Source: Alopecurus myosuroides
Taxonomy: Eukaryota > Streptophyta > Magnoliopsida > Poales > Poaceae
Assembly (NCBI GenBank): GCA_028641055.1
Contig: CM054057.1
Coordinates: forward strand, 727,728,484 to 727,792,483
DNA length: 64,000 bases
Direction: 5' to 3'
Shown: positions 45,797-58,000 of the stretch, piece by piece
Position numbering within the stretch: position 1 is the stretch's first letter
Layout of the letters: each line of letters begins with the position of its first letter
The notes under the pieces: generated by a model
Told to the model about the DNA's origin: nothing
Database searches by the model: none
The model's input: only the letters and a program-made list of their open reading frames with translations
Made by a program: the position numbers and the translations under genes

Positions 45797-46947
45797 GAGC
45801 ATCTACACCGGCACCTATTTTATTTGTGTCTGACACCCTCCAATGATGCCCTCTTTGGGAGGCGTCGGACCGGTGTCCGCGGATTTGGTGGGCATCACTC
45901 ATAGCATCACTCTACAAACAGGCCCCACAAAACTCTTGTCAAAACAACAAACACCTTCCGTTTTTCAATTTTACACAAGTTCAATTAAAGAAATCCAAGA
46001 ACATTCAAGAAAATGTAAGCTAAACCTATCTAGTTGTGCCCGATGCCGACGATATCCGATTCGACAATCTTCCACTGAGCCTAGGCGAGATCTTACTCGT
46101 CCGCCGCGGCCTGGAGCCGATCCGCCGCACCCGGAACGCAGGTGTCGAAGGCGATGCCGGTGATGTAGAGCTCGTCTTCTGCATCTTCAGTCCGCTTGAA
46201 TGCCGGCAGGACGTGCTCGAAGAGATTGTCCCAGCTGTAGGCGCCGAAGCCTCTGCACTCCCAGGGTGACTCTGACATTCCCTAGCCCTACCGGCTACTG
46301 CGGCGGCAACTCGTCTGTCAGCGGAACCCTAGATAGGCGCCGGAGACAGCGCTCACGGTTGGCCGCGGAGTCCACACGGTGCATAGGTGTTCCTCCATCA
46401 TCCCCGACATCAATGCGCGTTTTGTCTATGACGATGTTGTCTATGGCGACACACTGGCTTTTATAGCGGCGGGAGGAGGTGGGAAGCGGCGGGAGGGCGG
46501 GAAGGAGAGCACGCGTCCTGTCGGAGTTAATGGCGGCGACACGTCCCGGCCGCGCTGGCCGCGGCACCGTTTGGGGAGCCGTGAAGGCTGTAGCCCGTGT
46601 AAATGCATGGCGTGCGGCATCGGCGAAACGATGTCCCGTCGCATGGTGGACAGTCATGTCCCATCGTCGCCATTAAATCGGGGTGGAACGACCTCCTGCA
46701 CGGCGCCTTTAAACGCCTAAGGCGCTGCATGGATCTATGACGAGCGGGATCCACTGGCGGCTAGGCTGACCAGACAATGTTCGGCACCACAGGAAGGCCT
46801 CCAAGTTTGGCGGGTGGGTTGGAGGTGTCTGACATAAAATTGATGGGTGTACATATTTGGGGGGTGCCGCTGTGGGCGGTTTTTTTTTTGTTCGGACCCC
46901 CAATGGGCCATTGGGGGACTATTTTGGGGGTGCCGGTGGAGATGCTC
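45797..46947. mobile_element. Non-autonomous PIF/Harbinger-type element, 1151 bp
   Basis: TIRs GAGCATCTACACCGGCACC and, inverted, GAGCATCTCCACCGGCACC, with 3-bp TSD TAA (45794-45796 and 46948-46950). The GC-rich interior (46060-46760) gives several short ORFs on both strands without recognisable domains. The element could be a deletion derivative of an autonomous copy. Confidence 0.85.
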
Positions 46948-47359
46948 TAAGGAAAACATGAAAACAAAATAAAAAGCAACAACACATGTACTACACTTGT
47001 AATATACTAGGACCGATAGCACATGAAGGACAAGAGGATCAAGATAGGCCGCGCGTGGACTGGGCAGAGGTGTTGGAGATCCAAGAGCGGAGCAACGGAA
47101 TGTCCAGTCTAGTGTTGCGTTGGTGCATGGCAACCATGCAACCGTAAACTGCAAAATGGACAGAATAACCAGAAGAGGAAAGAAATTCACAAAGTAAACA
47201 TTGAGCATGAAATTATTCCACGAAACCAACTCTATCAGGTAGTTCTCGATAGTAGTGCGCTATACACTGCATAGTAGCACCTTGTGATCAGGCGGTACAC
47301 ACCCTACCAGCACGGCGGCTGGGGAGCCCCACTCTTGGGAGGTTAAGTTCTTAGGCGTA
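46948..47359. other. Unassigned spacer
   Basis: About 410 bp between two Harbinger-type elements. The minus-strand ORF 46735-47229 crosses the element boundary, so it is unlikely to be a gene. Confidence 0.4.
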
Positions 47360-47773
47360 GGGCATCTCCAGCCGTTGCATCCCCCCAGGACGCAAAAAAC
47401 CCCCCTTTTTTCTGCGCCGTGGCGCGAAACGGCGCTATTCTGAAAACGGGGGGGCGCGTTTCCCAGCCGTAGCCCACCCAAGCAGCCAAAATGGGGGGCT
47501 TTTGCATGCAAAGTGGGGCAAAAGTAGGAGAGAGAGGCATCTTTGCATGCAAAGTGGGGCAAAAGTAGAAGAAAGATTCTTTTTTGCATGCAAAGCGGCG
47601 CATTTTGCCCCCCAGGCCAAACCCAAGGGGCTCGGTTTGGCTTGGGTGCGCCGGCGCAAAAACGGCGCTTTTTCAGCTCCGGGAGGGCTGACTGGTGGAA
47701 TTCGGCGCTAAAACGGCGCTTTTTGACCCAAAAACGCCGCTTGGGGGGCTCTGGGGGGACGACTGGAGATGCC
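47360..47773. mobile_element. Harbinger/Tourist-like MITE, 414 bp
   Basis: TIRs GGGCATCTCCAGCCGTTGC and, inverted, GGGCATCTCCAGTCGTCC. The flanking trinucleotides are GTA (47357-47359) and TTA (47774-47776), an imperfect TWA-type TSD. Inside, the 12-bp palindrome TTTGCATGCAAA occurs three times at 41-bp spacing (47501, 47542, 47583). ORFs across it are artefacts. Confidence 0.75.
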
Positions 47774-48095
47774 CTTAGCCGCTGCACAATGAATTAGAAT
47801 TTTTTTAGACGGTTGTGCTCTCATTTGCTTTTGGTTGTTGTCTGTCCTTCTCATATTTAGAGAGCATATCACCTTAGGCTTAGGCGCTACATGAGCTAAC
47901 TCCTTAAGCTTAGGCGCTACACAAGTTATACTTGACAGCAAATGCTGAACATATAAGGACATACAACAAATAGAGTATAAAAAAATGACAAAAAATTGAA
48001 GAATATAAAAGATAGTAAGAACATACATTGATCGCAATGTAGAATATCCTCCTAATGTGTTTGGCAGCAGGGAAAGAGACAAATTTAACAAGCCC
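47774..48095. other. Left flank of the copia element
   Basis: Contains an imperfect direct repeat CTTAGGCTTAGGCGCTACA / CTTAAGCTTAGGCGCTACA near 47872-47922. No gene. Confidence 0.45.
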
Positions 48096-48269
48096 TGTAA
48101 AACAGAAGATTCTAGAATTGTAGTTTCCTAGTTTGTATCCTAGTCTGTATAGGATAGACGAACGTGTAAGGCAAGTTTGTATGTTCCTTGTACTCTACGG
48201 ATCGGATTGATCCTGTATATAAACGATGGAGAGCGTCCAAGTATAGGCACGCCTCAACTCATATTTTCA
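48096..48269 (+). repeat. Copia 5' LTR
   Basis: TGTAAAACAGAAG to CATATTTTCA. A TATA box TATATAAA is at 48216-48223, leaving a short R-U5 of about 40-50 bp. Confidence 0.92.
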
Positions 48270-48271
48270 TA

Positions 48272-48285
48272 TGGTATCAGAGCCC
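48272..48285 (+). promoter_or_regulatory. Primer-binding site (initiator tRNA-Met), copia
   Basis: TGGTATCAGAGCCC, 2 nt after the LTR. Confidence 0.92.
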
Positions 48286-48324
48286 ACTTCTTCCTCACAT
48301 CCAAAACCCTAGATCGATTGGATC

Positions 48325-48661
48325 ATGGCGTCTTCCTCGTCGGAACCCGTCTCTGCAAATCCTCTTGCGACGACGGTGCACGAGAAACTAACCAGCGAGA
48401 ACTTCCTTGTATGGAAGGCCGTGGTGCTTCCAGCAATCCGAGGAGCCCGGTTACTCGGGTATCTAGATGGATCGAAGAAGGCACCTGTCGAGAAGATCCT
48501 CATTGAAAGCGAGGTCGGTGGAAAGAAGGTGATAACAGAGGTGGAGAACCATGAATTCATCACATGGATTGAGAAAGATCAACAAGTCCTCTCCTATCTT
48601 GTTGTATCCCTCTCTCGAGAGATTCTTGTGCAAGTCACGGATCTAAACACCGCACATGAAG
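48325..48661 (+). pseudogene. Copia gag N-terminal part (before the gypsy insertion)
   Basis: ATG at 48325 (MASSSSEPVSANPL). Residues 20-60 (KLTSENFLVWKAVVLPAIRG) are the conserved start of plant copia Gag. Codons run to 48661, where TGAAG is duplicated around the gypsy element. The reading frame continues in phase at 58490, so the insertion alone interrupts this part. The frame to 48741 beyond the junction translates gypsy LTR and is not Gag. Confidence 0.88.
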
Positions 48662-49212
48662 TGTCGAGACATCGTAGTAGTTTTCATAGACGGGGGTGCC
48701 ATGAGACTACGGTAGAGACGTGGGGTAACGGGATAACGTAGTAACACGAAACACAGGATTTTACCCAGGTTCGGTACGTCGCGACAGTACGGCGTACCTA
48801 CTCCTGCACTTCTCACTAATCAGGACCAAAGCCTGTAAACAGGGTTACAATGTGAGGGTGTAGATCTAGCTATTCGGCGAGGATGAACTTCTCGGCGAGT
48901 TGGCCTAGAGCTTCTGTGTTTGTTCGTTGTTTTGTTTATCTCCCGTCCGGCTTTATATAATAGCCGGATTAGGGCTTACAGAATAGGAAACCTAGAAAAC
49001 TACGGTAACTTGTAACTTGGAAAGCAAGGAATCCGTCTTCTCCTCCAAGCCAGATCACATGGGCTGTGATCCGGGTTCTTCTAGAATCCTGCTTCTGTGC
49101 GTCGGATTACTGGGCCGCCTAATGGACCTAAGCCCACTACCACTTAGGCCACCCTGGTAATCCGGCACTTGGCCCACCATCTTCTATACCCCTATTTGGT
49201 ATATATCCGACA
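48662..49212 (-). repeat. Gypsy 3' LTR
   Basis: Plus-strand TGTCGAGACATCG to ATATATCCGACA. On the minus strand the adjoining DNA 49213-49227 gives the PPT CTTCTTGGGGGCTAC. Confidence 0.92.
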
Positions 49213-49607
49213 GTAGCCCCCAAGAAGGATCAAAACTCTGATTCTCCGCTATTCGCCAAATGTTCTTTGTCCGAGAAATACTGATTCACCAGTCTTGATT
49301 CTTCTTATTCTTCATTTGAAAAAGATGGTGGCATGAAACTCGGAATCCTGAAAATCCGGCTTTTCTCTCACGATCCTTCGTGGAGAAGAAGCTTCCTACG
49401 TCAGCGCACTCAACCATGCTGACGTAAGCGACGTTTGAGATTTACTCGGAAAAACTCAAAAACGTATCTCTGACAGATTCGCGCGGGAAACAAGGAGATA
49501 ATCATCATTACTCCGTCGTTTCATTTCACGGATTTTCTGGCGAGCGACACGCGGCAAACATCCAACGGTCAAAATAGCCGTTGGCACGCATCTAAACGGT
49601 TTTCCGG

Positions 49608-49615
49608 CTATAAAT
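49608..49615 (+). promoter_or_regulatory. TATA box of the antisense ORF
   Basis: CTATAAAT about 140 bp upstream of the best start codon (49749) and on the same strand as the extra ORF. This suggests its own promoter, independent of the LTR. Confidence 0.6.
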
Positions 49616-49748
49616 AGCCGTCCTCGTCCTCGACGAAAACTTTCCTCACTCCCCACTGCCCACGCCATTGACGCGAACGAGCTCGAGAGCAAAGCACTTG
49701 TCCCAGGCGCTCTCAGCATCCAAGCACACCGGAACGCACCACCACAAG

Positions 49749-52694
49749 ATGGCCTCCTCGCCGTCATCGCCGACCCGCGCCGCCATCAATGAGCTTATCA
49801 GCGATCTAGATCCGCAACTGGGATCGCCCAAGCTCACCGGCGACGAGCCGGAGAAAACCACGGCCTCCGCGGCGGGCGACGCGAATCCTTCCGCCGCCGC
49901 GGACATTGCAGGAACGAGCTCCGCAGCCTCCCCGCCGTTTGCTCCAGAAACGGCGGAGGAGAAAATCCAACTCCTTGGCGACGAACTCGCCGCCGCGGAG
50001 GCCGCCGCCTCTGCCGCCGCCGGAGCAGACGAAGAAACGGAGTCTGCAGGCAACTGGATTGCCTGCAGTATTCCTCCGGCTCTCCTTCCAAACCTGGAAA
50101 AGGAGGGCCTGGTTCTTAAGAAGAAATGGCGGCTTCCAGAAGACGAGACCGAGCCTACGCCAAAAAATGGCGAAAGGGTTCTTCTCTGTTCCCACCTTCT
50201 TCGAGGTATGGGACTTCCACCTTCTTCCTTCTTCCTCCAAATCCTTTCTCACTACAACATCCAGCCCCATAACCTTCCTCCCAACTCCATCCTCTACATG
50301 GCCGGCTTCCAGGCTTTGTTCGAGGGCTACTTAGGGCTAGAACCTAGGTTAGATTTCTGGACTTACTGCTTCGGGGTTAAGCGGAACTCTTCGGAGGGCG
50401 CACTCCCGACTTGCGGGGCCATATCTTTCACTCTTCGGAGATTCCGAGAAGATTGGTTCCCCAAGATAAAAACTTCGGAATCCGTCAAATTTTGGACGGG
50501 TTCCTTCTTTTATCACCCCGACGTGCCTTTCCTTAAGGAAGCTGTCGGGGTTCCTCCTTTCGTGAACTCTGCCGCCGTTCCCCAAGACAACTGGGGAACG
50601 GAAGCCGTCCAGGTTCTGCCGCCAGATCTACTAAAGATCAAGCGGCGCATCGCCAAGCTCACCTCCATGGATCCGCCTCTAACCGGCATGGACACGGTTC
50701 TATGCTGGCTGATTAGGCGAATCCAGCCATTGGCCAACCCTAGCGGCCGTCTCCTGTGCGAATACACGGGAGTCAAGGATCCGATGCGGACAACCACCAA
50801 GGATTGGCCCGCAAAGGAGCTTCGCTGGCGCAGCAACCAATTGGTCGCATCACGCGACCAATACGAAGCGAGTCGGCCAATGTATACGGCCGAAAATCCG
50901 GTTCCCAAGGTAATTTTTCAGTCATTTGGGTACAGTTTTATTTTTTCTCGGATTTTCTAGCTTCTGATTTTGATCTTGTTCGTCCGACAGTTCGCGGATC
51001 TTTCAGATTCGGACTTGGTATCCGAGGCTGAGCTGGACGCGCTGCGCACCGCCGCTACAGGTGGACGCAAGCGCAAGAAGATAACTTCCTCGGAAGAAAT
51101 TATCGACCTTGACGGGATCCCCGTTGCCACTTCCAGGTTCTTTCCTCTGGATTCTATTTTCCTTTGTGGGAATTTTTCATCCACCCTCGGTTTGTTTTTA
51201 ACTTTTCCGGGTTTTTTGTTTTTAGCCTGCCTCCCTCCAGTTTAAAACCAAAGAAGCTGAAGAAACACAAGGTTGTTTCCAGCCGAGGCGGTCAACCTTC
51301 TTCCGCCGTTGCTCCGAACACGCCGTCCACAATGGCGGAAGAGCAAACTGCAGCCCCCACCACCAAGCCCTCAGAGCCCAGCCAGCCCGTTGTGTCGGAC
51401 CCGGACACGAGGGAAAGGGCGGTCCAGAGGTGGAGAAATTTTCTCGGACTTTCGACGAGGAGATTCCCACGTTTGACAAAGACTTCAAGATTATCAACGA
51501 CGGCCTAAGCGCGGCCGGAACTGCTTTTGCAGAATACGCAAAAGAGTTCCAGGAAAACTTGGTGGGTTTGCACCGAATGAGCCAGGTATGTAACTCTAGC
51601 CCCCAAGCATTAAACAAAATTGCATGCCTGTTTTGCTTTGATGTTTTTTGTAACCATTCTTTTCCTTGCTATGTTGCAGCAAACCGCCGAAACCATAAAC
51701 ATGGAAGTTTTCAACAAACTCACCATCAAGAATAAGGAGGTTAGAAATCTCCTTTCTATTCTTGAGGAGAGAGGCGGAACTGGCATCGTCTCAGCTCGCT
51801 TTGACGGAAACATCAGGTACACATTTTTCTTCTGAGGTTTGCAATTCAATTTTTTGTCTAAGTACTTATTCCAGAAATTTTCTAAATCCGGAATTTTCTT
51901 TGCTTTTCAGCTGCTTTGGCTAAAGCCAAGCAAATAGCTGAAGATGCCGGCAATGCGAGAATCTCCGAAAGGAGAATTTGGAGCTTCACAAGCATCTTGT
52001 GAAGGCTCAAAAGGATCTGGAAGCCAGCAACTTGGCCCTTGGAGTTGCCAACTCCAAGGCTTCTGAACAGGCGGAGAAGGATAAATCCACCATCCAGGAT
52101 TTAGAGAATGCTCTGAACCTTCGCCTGGAGGAAATCTCCGAGATCGACAAGCTTCTCGGTAATTTTCCGTTACCTTTTTTATTTTTCCATATCTTGTTTT
52201 TCTTCTCTGTTTTTTGCCTAACACTTTTGATTGTTTTGTCGGAAAAAACAGGAGATATCCCAGATGGTACCCGGCTTGAAGGGATCCAAGCCTTTGGGAA
52301 GATGTGGACTTCGATCCGTGCTGCTGGAATGCAGCTGTTAAACAAGTTTCTTCCCGCAAGGACTGGGGAGTTCTCGGAGGTTGAAAAACTTCCGGGAGCC
52401 ATCACGGAGGTGGCGGAATCCAGGGATTCTATCCTGCGTTCCGCTGCACGGGGTGGTGCGCGTATGGCACTCGGCCTTATGCGCATGTATTACCCCGGTG
52501 CTAAATCCTGGCGCGTGGCGTCCGGTGTCCCTCAGGGATACACGGACACTCAGCGAAATACCATCTTTGATGAAATCAAAAGCCACGCCACCCAGAAGAA
52601 GAGATCCCTCCAATCCCCGAAGACGACAGCGGCGAGGAGGAATCCGATGCTTGAAGGGCTACCTTTGACCTGGATGGCAAAAAATAGACAATAG
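49749..52694 (+). pseudogene. Antisense extra ORF of the gypsy element (Transposase_28-like), six exons
   Basis: The start at 49749 (AAGATGG) has a better context than the in-frame ATG at 49668. Exons by splice signals and frame: 49749-50909, 50991-51136, 51226-51585, 51680-51816, 51911-52158 and 52252 to about 52690. The introns are 81-94 nt, GT...AG. Exon 1 has an acidic/Ala-rich start and a block (roughly LLCSHLLRGMGLPPSSFFLQ to the FWTYCFGVK and FRG/FW segments). This resembles the domain Pfam names putative gypsy-type transposon (Transposase_28), known from plant Tat-type antisense ORFs. Exons 3-5 are charged and predicted coiled coil. One-base shifts near 51420 and 51973 and a frame change near the end suggest decay. 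The function of this protein family is unknown. Confidence 0.72.
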
Positions 52695-53305
52695 GAGCAT
52701 CACTGTTCTTTCAATGTAATCTGCAATGTAATGCTTCTATTTGTATGAATGAAAAATTCCGCCTTTTGCAATTATTAGTTATGAAATTTTTTGCAAGGTT
52801 TTTCGGATGTTATTATTCCTTTATCTTCTAAGTTCTCTGGCATATATGTTTTAACTGTCCTTAGTGTTTGAAATGGCTCAAATAGCAATATGAATCGTCA
52901 TGCCGAGTAACTGGGAGTAACCAATCAGTTTAAACTCGGAAACATGGACCATGCTAAAGGCATTTTTACTAACTAGCTCCAGCAATCCAACACATACGCA
53001 ATCAGATAATGCATAGAGAAACAAGGAACTTTTTAACCGAAACTTGGGCACGCAGGCAATTCAAGTTTCCTTTAGCCGTTAGCAGGCTGAAAAAACATTC
53101 AGTTATTTAACGCCGAGTACAAAGGCACAATTCGGGTTAACATTGAGTACTTTGTAAGATCATTGGGAAATAGAGAAGGTGGAAACATGCTTTTACTATA
53201 ATGAACATGTAAAAAACATGGATACCAGAAATCCAACAACTTTATTTCATGATCTCAAAAGATGTTTACATAGATATTGGACTAAGTATAGAAGAGACAT
53301 AACTG
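52695..53305. other. Region between antisense ORF and RT, no coding
   Basis: AT-rich DNA after the antisense ORF, with T- and A-rich stretches. The RNase H and integrase genes that should lie here are absent. Their loss appears to start right after the RT at about 53320. Confidence 0.6.
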
Positions 53306-55050
53306 CTATGTATTCCAAAGCTTTGCTATCCACTTAACTTTGTCGGATTTCTTCAACAACTTGTATAATGTTAAGATTTTAGCCCCCAGCCGACTAATAA
53401 ATCTGCTAACGGCAGCTGCGGAACCCGTCAATCTTTGGACATCTTTGACGCAGGTAGGTTTTGTGATGTTCAAGATTGCCTTGATCTTTTCCGGGTTAAC
53501 TTCTATTCCTCTGTGAGAAACGATGAAACCCAGAAGTTTTCCTGAGGGCACCCCGAATACGCACTTAGATGGATTCAACTTCATCTTGTAGGTGCGCAAG
53601 TTTTCGAAAGTTTCTCGCAAATCCTCAAGGAGTGTATCTTTTTCCTTGGTTACGACAGCAATATCGTCCACATAAACATGGACATTTTTTCCAATCTGAC
53701 TATGCAAACAACGTTGCATGCAACGTTGGTAGGTTGCACCTGCGTTCTTCAGGCCAAACGGCATGGTTACGTAATAATACGTCCCGTATGGGGTTATGAA
53801 AGAAGTCTTAATTTGATCTTCCTTTTTCATGCGTATTTGGTGGTACCCGGAGTATGCATCCAAAAAGCACAAAAGCTCAGAGCCTGCTGTAGCATCTATT
53901 ATTTGATCGATTCGCGGTAATGTGAACCTATCTTTCGGACACAATTTGTTCAAGCCTGTGTAATCTATACACATTCTAGAGCAGTAGTGTCTTTCTTCGG
54001 TACTAATACCGGATTTGCGGACCAGTCAGTATGGATTACTTCCTTGATGAAATCCGCTGCTAAAAGCCGGATAATTTCCTTGCCAATAGCCTTCCGTCTT
54101 CTTCCGTCAAATCGACGGAGACCTTGTTTGACGGGTTTTGATCCAGTAATAACCTTAAGTTGGTGCTCAGCAAGTTCCCTGGGTACACCTGGCATGTCGG
54201 CTGGACACCAGGCAAAAATATCCCAGTTCTCACGGAGGAACTTGATGAGCTCGCCTTCCTATTTGTCAGTCATCCCAGTCCCTACGACGACAAATTTTGT
54301 CGGATCTTTGGGATCTAGGATTACCTGTCTTGTATTCTCGGATGCCTTGAAGCTGTCTGTTGGCTTCCGAGTTTCTTTTCCTGCCGGCATTTCTGACGGC
54401 GATACCTCCTTGGCTAATTCCTTCAGTTCTTCCTTTGCTATGACTCTCTGAGCGCAAAGAGCGTTTTCTTTTTCCAACTCGTTTGCCAGCTTAAAATCAC
54501 CAGCTATAGTGATTACTCCTCCTTTGGGTCCTGGCATCTTCAGCTTGTTATAAATATAACAGGATCTTGCCATGAATTTGGCGAAAGCTGGACGTCCGAG
54601 TATTGCGTGATACACGCTTTCGAACGGCACTACTTCGAAGGATACTTTTTCCTGCCGGAAGTGATCTTTATCTCCGAAGGTGACATCTAGGGAAATTTCT
54701 CCTAGGGATCGTGCTTGCCTGCCAGGGACGATACCATGGAAGCGTATATTGCTGTAGTTGAGCTGAGACTCGGAAATCTTAAGGTGTTTCAGTGTATCCA
54801 GGTACATTATATTAATGCTGGATCCTCCATCCATCAGCACTCTTCTTAGCCTGGTATTTTGAACAATAGGGCTTACAACAAGAGCTTGTGTGCCAGGTTC
54901 AGGGATATTTCCGGGATGATCAGACTGATCCCAGACTATTGGTGTGTTAGAGTACTTCAAGAATTTCGGGGTTGCCGGAACAACCGCGTTTATTTCTCGA
55001 AGTGTTCTTTTTGCCACCTTTGCTGATGGGGTTGCTAAGAAAGTTAACAT
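53306..55050 (-). pseudogene. Gypsy protease-RT region, truncated and interrupted
   Basis: 55050-54259 codes for a protease-like segment (LMDGGSSINIMY near residues 72-83, HAILGRPAF further on). A stop at 54259-54261 interrupts it, but the frame continues to 53965 with the pol linker (HQLKVI...IKEVIHTDWSANPVLVPKK). A frame change near 53970 leads into RT (53974-53306, 222 codons) with CFLDAYSGYHQIRM, YVTMPFGLKNAGATYQ and the catalytic VYVDD. The RT ends within the connection region (YKLLKKSDK) and is followed by unrelated residues and a stop. No RNase H, integrase or chromodomain. Confidence 0.88.
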
Positions 55051-58000
55051 TGCTTCTCCATCAACTCTCGGAAACTTGGGTTCGCCTTTGCGCTGTTGTT
55101 CCTGGATTTTTTCGTCAGTGTCCGATTCACTGTCTTCTTTATCAGCTTCTGGCTTTTGTTTGGCGGGTTTCCTTTTGGAACCCTTCCCTTTATTTCCGGA
55201 CCCTGCAGTGCCTTCATGTGCTTATTCAGCCGGCATTGCGTGTTTGTATGGGTGGGTTTCCCAAATTGCGAGTGGTGAACGCAAGGTTCCGACTTAATCC
55301 TTTCCCACTCCTCTGGAGTGTAATTGATTGGATCTGGGTTGCGTCCTTTCCACTTATTTCCCTTTTCTCCTCCAAAGGCTATGTTCACCTCTTTGGGCTT
55401 TGCCGTTGTTTCTGGAGTGGCTTTTTTGTCAGAACGAGGGGTTTTCTTGGCAAGTATCAATGATTCAATATTGCCTCCTCTTGCTCTGATGTCATCCTCG
55501 GCTGCGGCATGCTCATTGGCGGTTGTAAGCATGGATCCGAGATCCTTGTGCTTCTTGGAACCAACCATGAACGGTACAAGTCCGGGTTTTAGGCCATTGA
55601 CGAAAGCATGCATTGCTTGTACGTCAGTTACTCCAGAGCAACTATTCTTCATTGCTATCCATCTGGAGATGAAATCCACGTATGGTTCATCCTCAAATTG
55701 TGTGCAACGGTTTAGCTGGTTGATGCTATTCGGGCGTTTGTATGTTCCCCGGAAAGGCTGAGTAAATACTCTAGCCATATCGTCCCAGCTATCGACTGTT
55801 CGTGACGGTAATCCATTGATCCAATCTCTGGCTCCATCCAGCAGCATTAGGGGAAGAAACTTGACAGCTTCCAGGTCTGTCCCATTGTTGATCTGGACGG
55901 CTGTATAGTAATCCGAGAGCCAGGTATCCGGGTTTGTGCTGCCAGTGTATTTCTGGTACGTTGGACCGACCTTGGCAAAGCCAGAATGCAGCGTTATTCT
56001 TCGGATCCTGTCGGTAAAACATTTAGGACCAAAGTATAGATCATCTTTTTCTGCTCTGTCAATGTGTGCAGAATATCTTCCGGCTGAATGGACGGAAGGG
56101 GATCTGCTCCTTTCTCTTCCATTGTTGCGCGAACGCGCTCTTCCGGGATTGTTTCTATCTCTTCCTTGTTCACGCCCTTTTGGGTTAGGCGGAGTTCTAC
56201 TCCTGTGCCTTTCTTTGTCCTTGGGCGGTGTCCGGGATCTCTCACGCCTGTGAGGTATATCGTATCTTCCAGCTTTCTCAGCTGGGTTTCTCGGAGGTGG
56301 CATTATTTTGCCGTCTTTCCGGTGTTTGTCTTCCCGATCGTGGGGTTTATACCCATCTTTCGGGAGATGGGATCCGGTTTTAGACGCTGCATCCCGGTTG
56401 TCGGGGTTTTTCTTGTCTATTCTCGGATCCTCTTTTTTATCTTTTGAGTTGTCTGAATCCCCGGGTTCTTCCGGTTCAGGTGCTCCAACAGTGCAAGTAG
56501 CTGTCTTGCATAGGGCGGAGTTATCATGCAGCCTCCCTGATCGCTCTTGAGCGCGCTGCTGTTGTTGCGATGCTTTTCCTAGGAAAGCATACACCCCTTG
56601 GAGTTTTTCCCCGTTGGAATACAGATCGTTGTTAAGAATCGCGAACGCTGCTTCCGCGTTTTCTGCTGCGGTCTTGTATATTGGTTCGCCCTTGGCATCT
56701 TTGCCGTTTACCTGCTTTTGCCAAGATGGGTTATGGAACCTTTCTTTTGGCGGCAGTTCTTCCGGTCTTGCGATTCCGGGTAACCTAGTAGGTTTTAACG
56801 CGGATCTATGCTTTCTCTCGTACTCCTCTATTTCTTCCTTCATGACTTTGATGTCATTATGGGTTTGTTGGAGATGTTGCCGAGATCTGAGTAGATGTTG
56901 CTGTTGCCGTTGGAAAGCTTGTCTCCTGGCTTCCAGCATCTCAGGGGGTTCATCTGGTCCCACTGGTGTTTGCAATAGCTCTTGCTCTTCCTGTTCCGTC
57001 ATTGGCGGAGCAGTGATTTCCTTAGATTTCTTCTCCGCAGGCTTTGTTCCGCTAACATCTCCAACTTCCAGGTTTTCATCAGCGAGATCAGCTGATTTTT
57101 TCTTCTGGATTTTGTATTGGAGTTTTTTAGAAGCACGGTGCTTTTTCTTGGAAGACGGAGGTTTTTTGACAGGCTCATCTTCTGTCATCTCCTTGACATT
57201 GGGGAATATCGGAGAGGTTTCTCCGTCTTCTCTCTCTTCCACTGGCGGAGGGGTTTTAGGGCTTTCCTGGCTTCCGGCGTCCGTGGTATTAGCCGGTTTT
57301 GCCATTAAGACTTCATGGAATTCCTCTTGAAAGGATTTAACCTTTCTTACGAAGGCGTCCTCATCTTCGTCTTCAGAGTCGAAGTTATCCGATCCGGTTT
57401 CCGACTCCAACCTCGCCTCAATGGCGGCAAGCACGGATTCTGCTTCCGAGTTCATCGTCTTGTTGACGGATGTCGGATCTTCCGCCTCTGTGACGGGTGT
57501 TTGATCTTCCGTCTCCATGACGGGTGCGTTGTTGTCTGCCTCTTGCACGGGATTTCCGTCATCCGTGTTTTCGGCGATTTCAGATTGCACCATGCCGATA
57601 AAGTGTGTATCACTTTTTTGTCGGCGATCTGAGCAGAATCCGGTATCATAGTCATCTTCGACTGGGTATAGGGCGGGTGGGATAAATTTGCTTCCACCGC
57701 AAAACCCCATTGCTTCTGCAGTTAGTCCGATAAAGATGTTAGCAGATCCTATCGGTAACACGCAGGCACTTACCAGGTGGTTTTGCGCCGGTATGTAGGA
57801 TCCGTTGTCGAGGAAGCGCCCGACGTCGTTGTCGAATTCCAAGCTTCCGACAGTAATTGATCTTCCGATTTCGCCAAGTATCCCAGATCGGAATCTTACG
57901 CCTGACGTCGTTTGCCCCACGGTGGGCGCCAACTGTCGAGACATCGTAGTAGTTTTCATAGACGGGGGTGCCATGAGACTACGGTAGAGACGTGGGGTAA

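Noticed and set aside
46735..47229. 164-codon minus-strand ORF
   Set aside because: Crosses the right terminus and TSD of the Harbinger-type element, so it cannot be an old gene.
47260..47787. 175-codon minus-strand ORF
   Set aside because: Spans the whole MITE including both TIRs and internal 41-bp repeats.
49668..49748. Upstream in-frame ATG as start of the antisense ORF
   Set aside because: Poorer start context than the ATG at 49749, and the extra 27 residues show no recognisable feature; not excluded.
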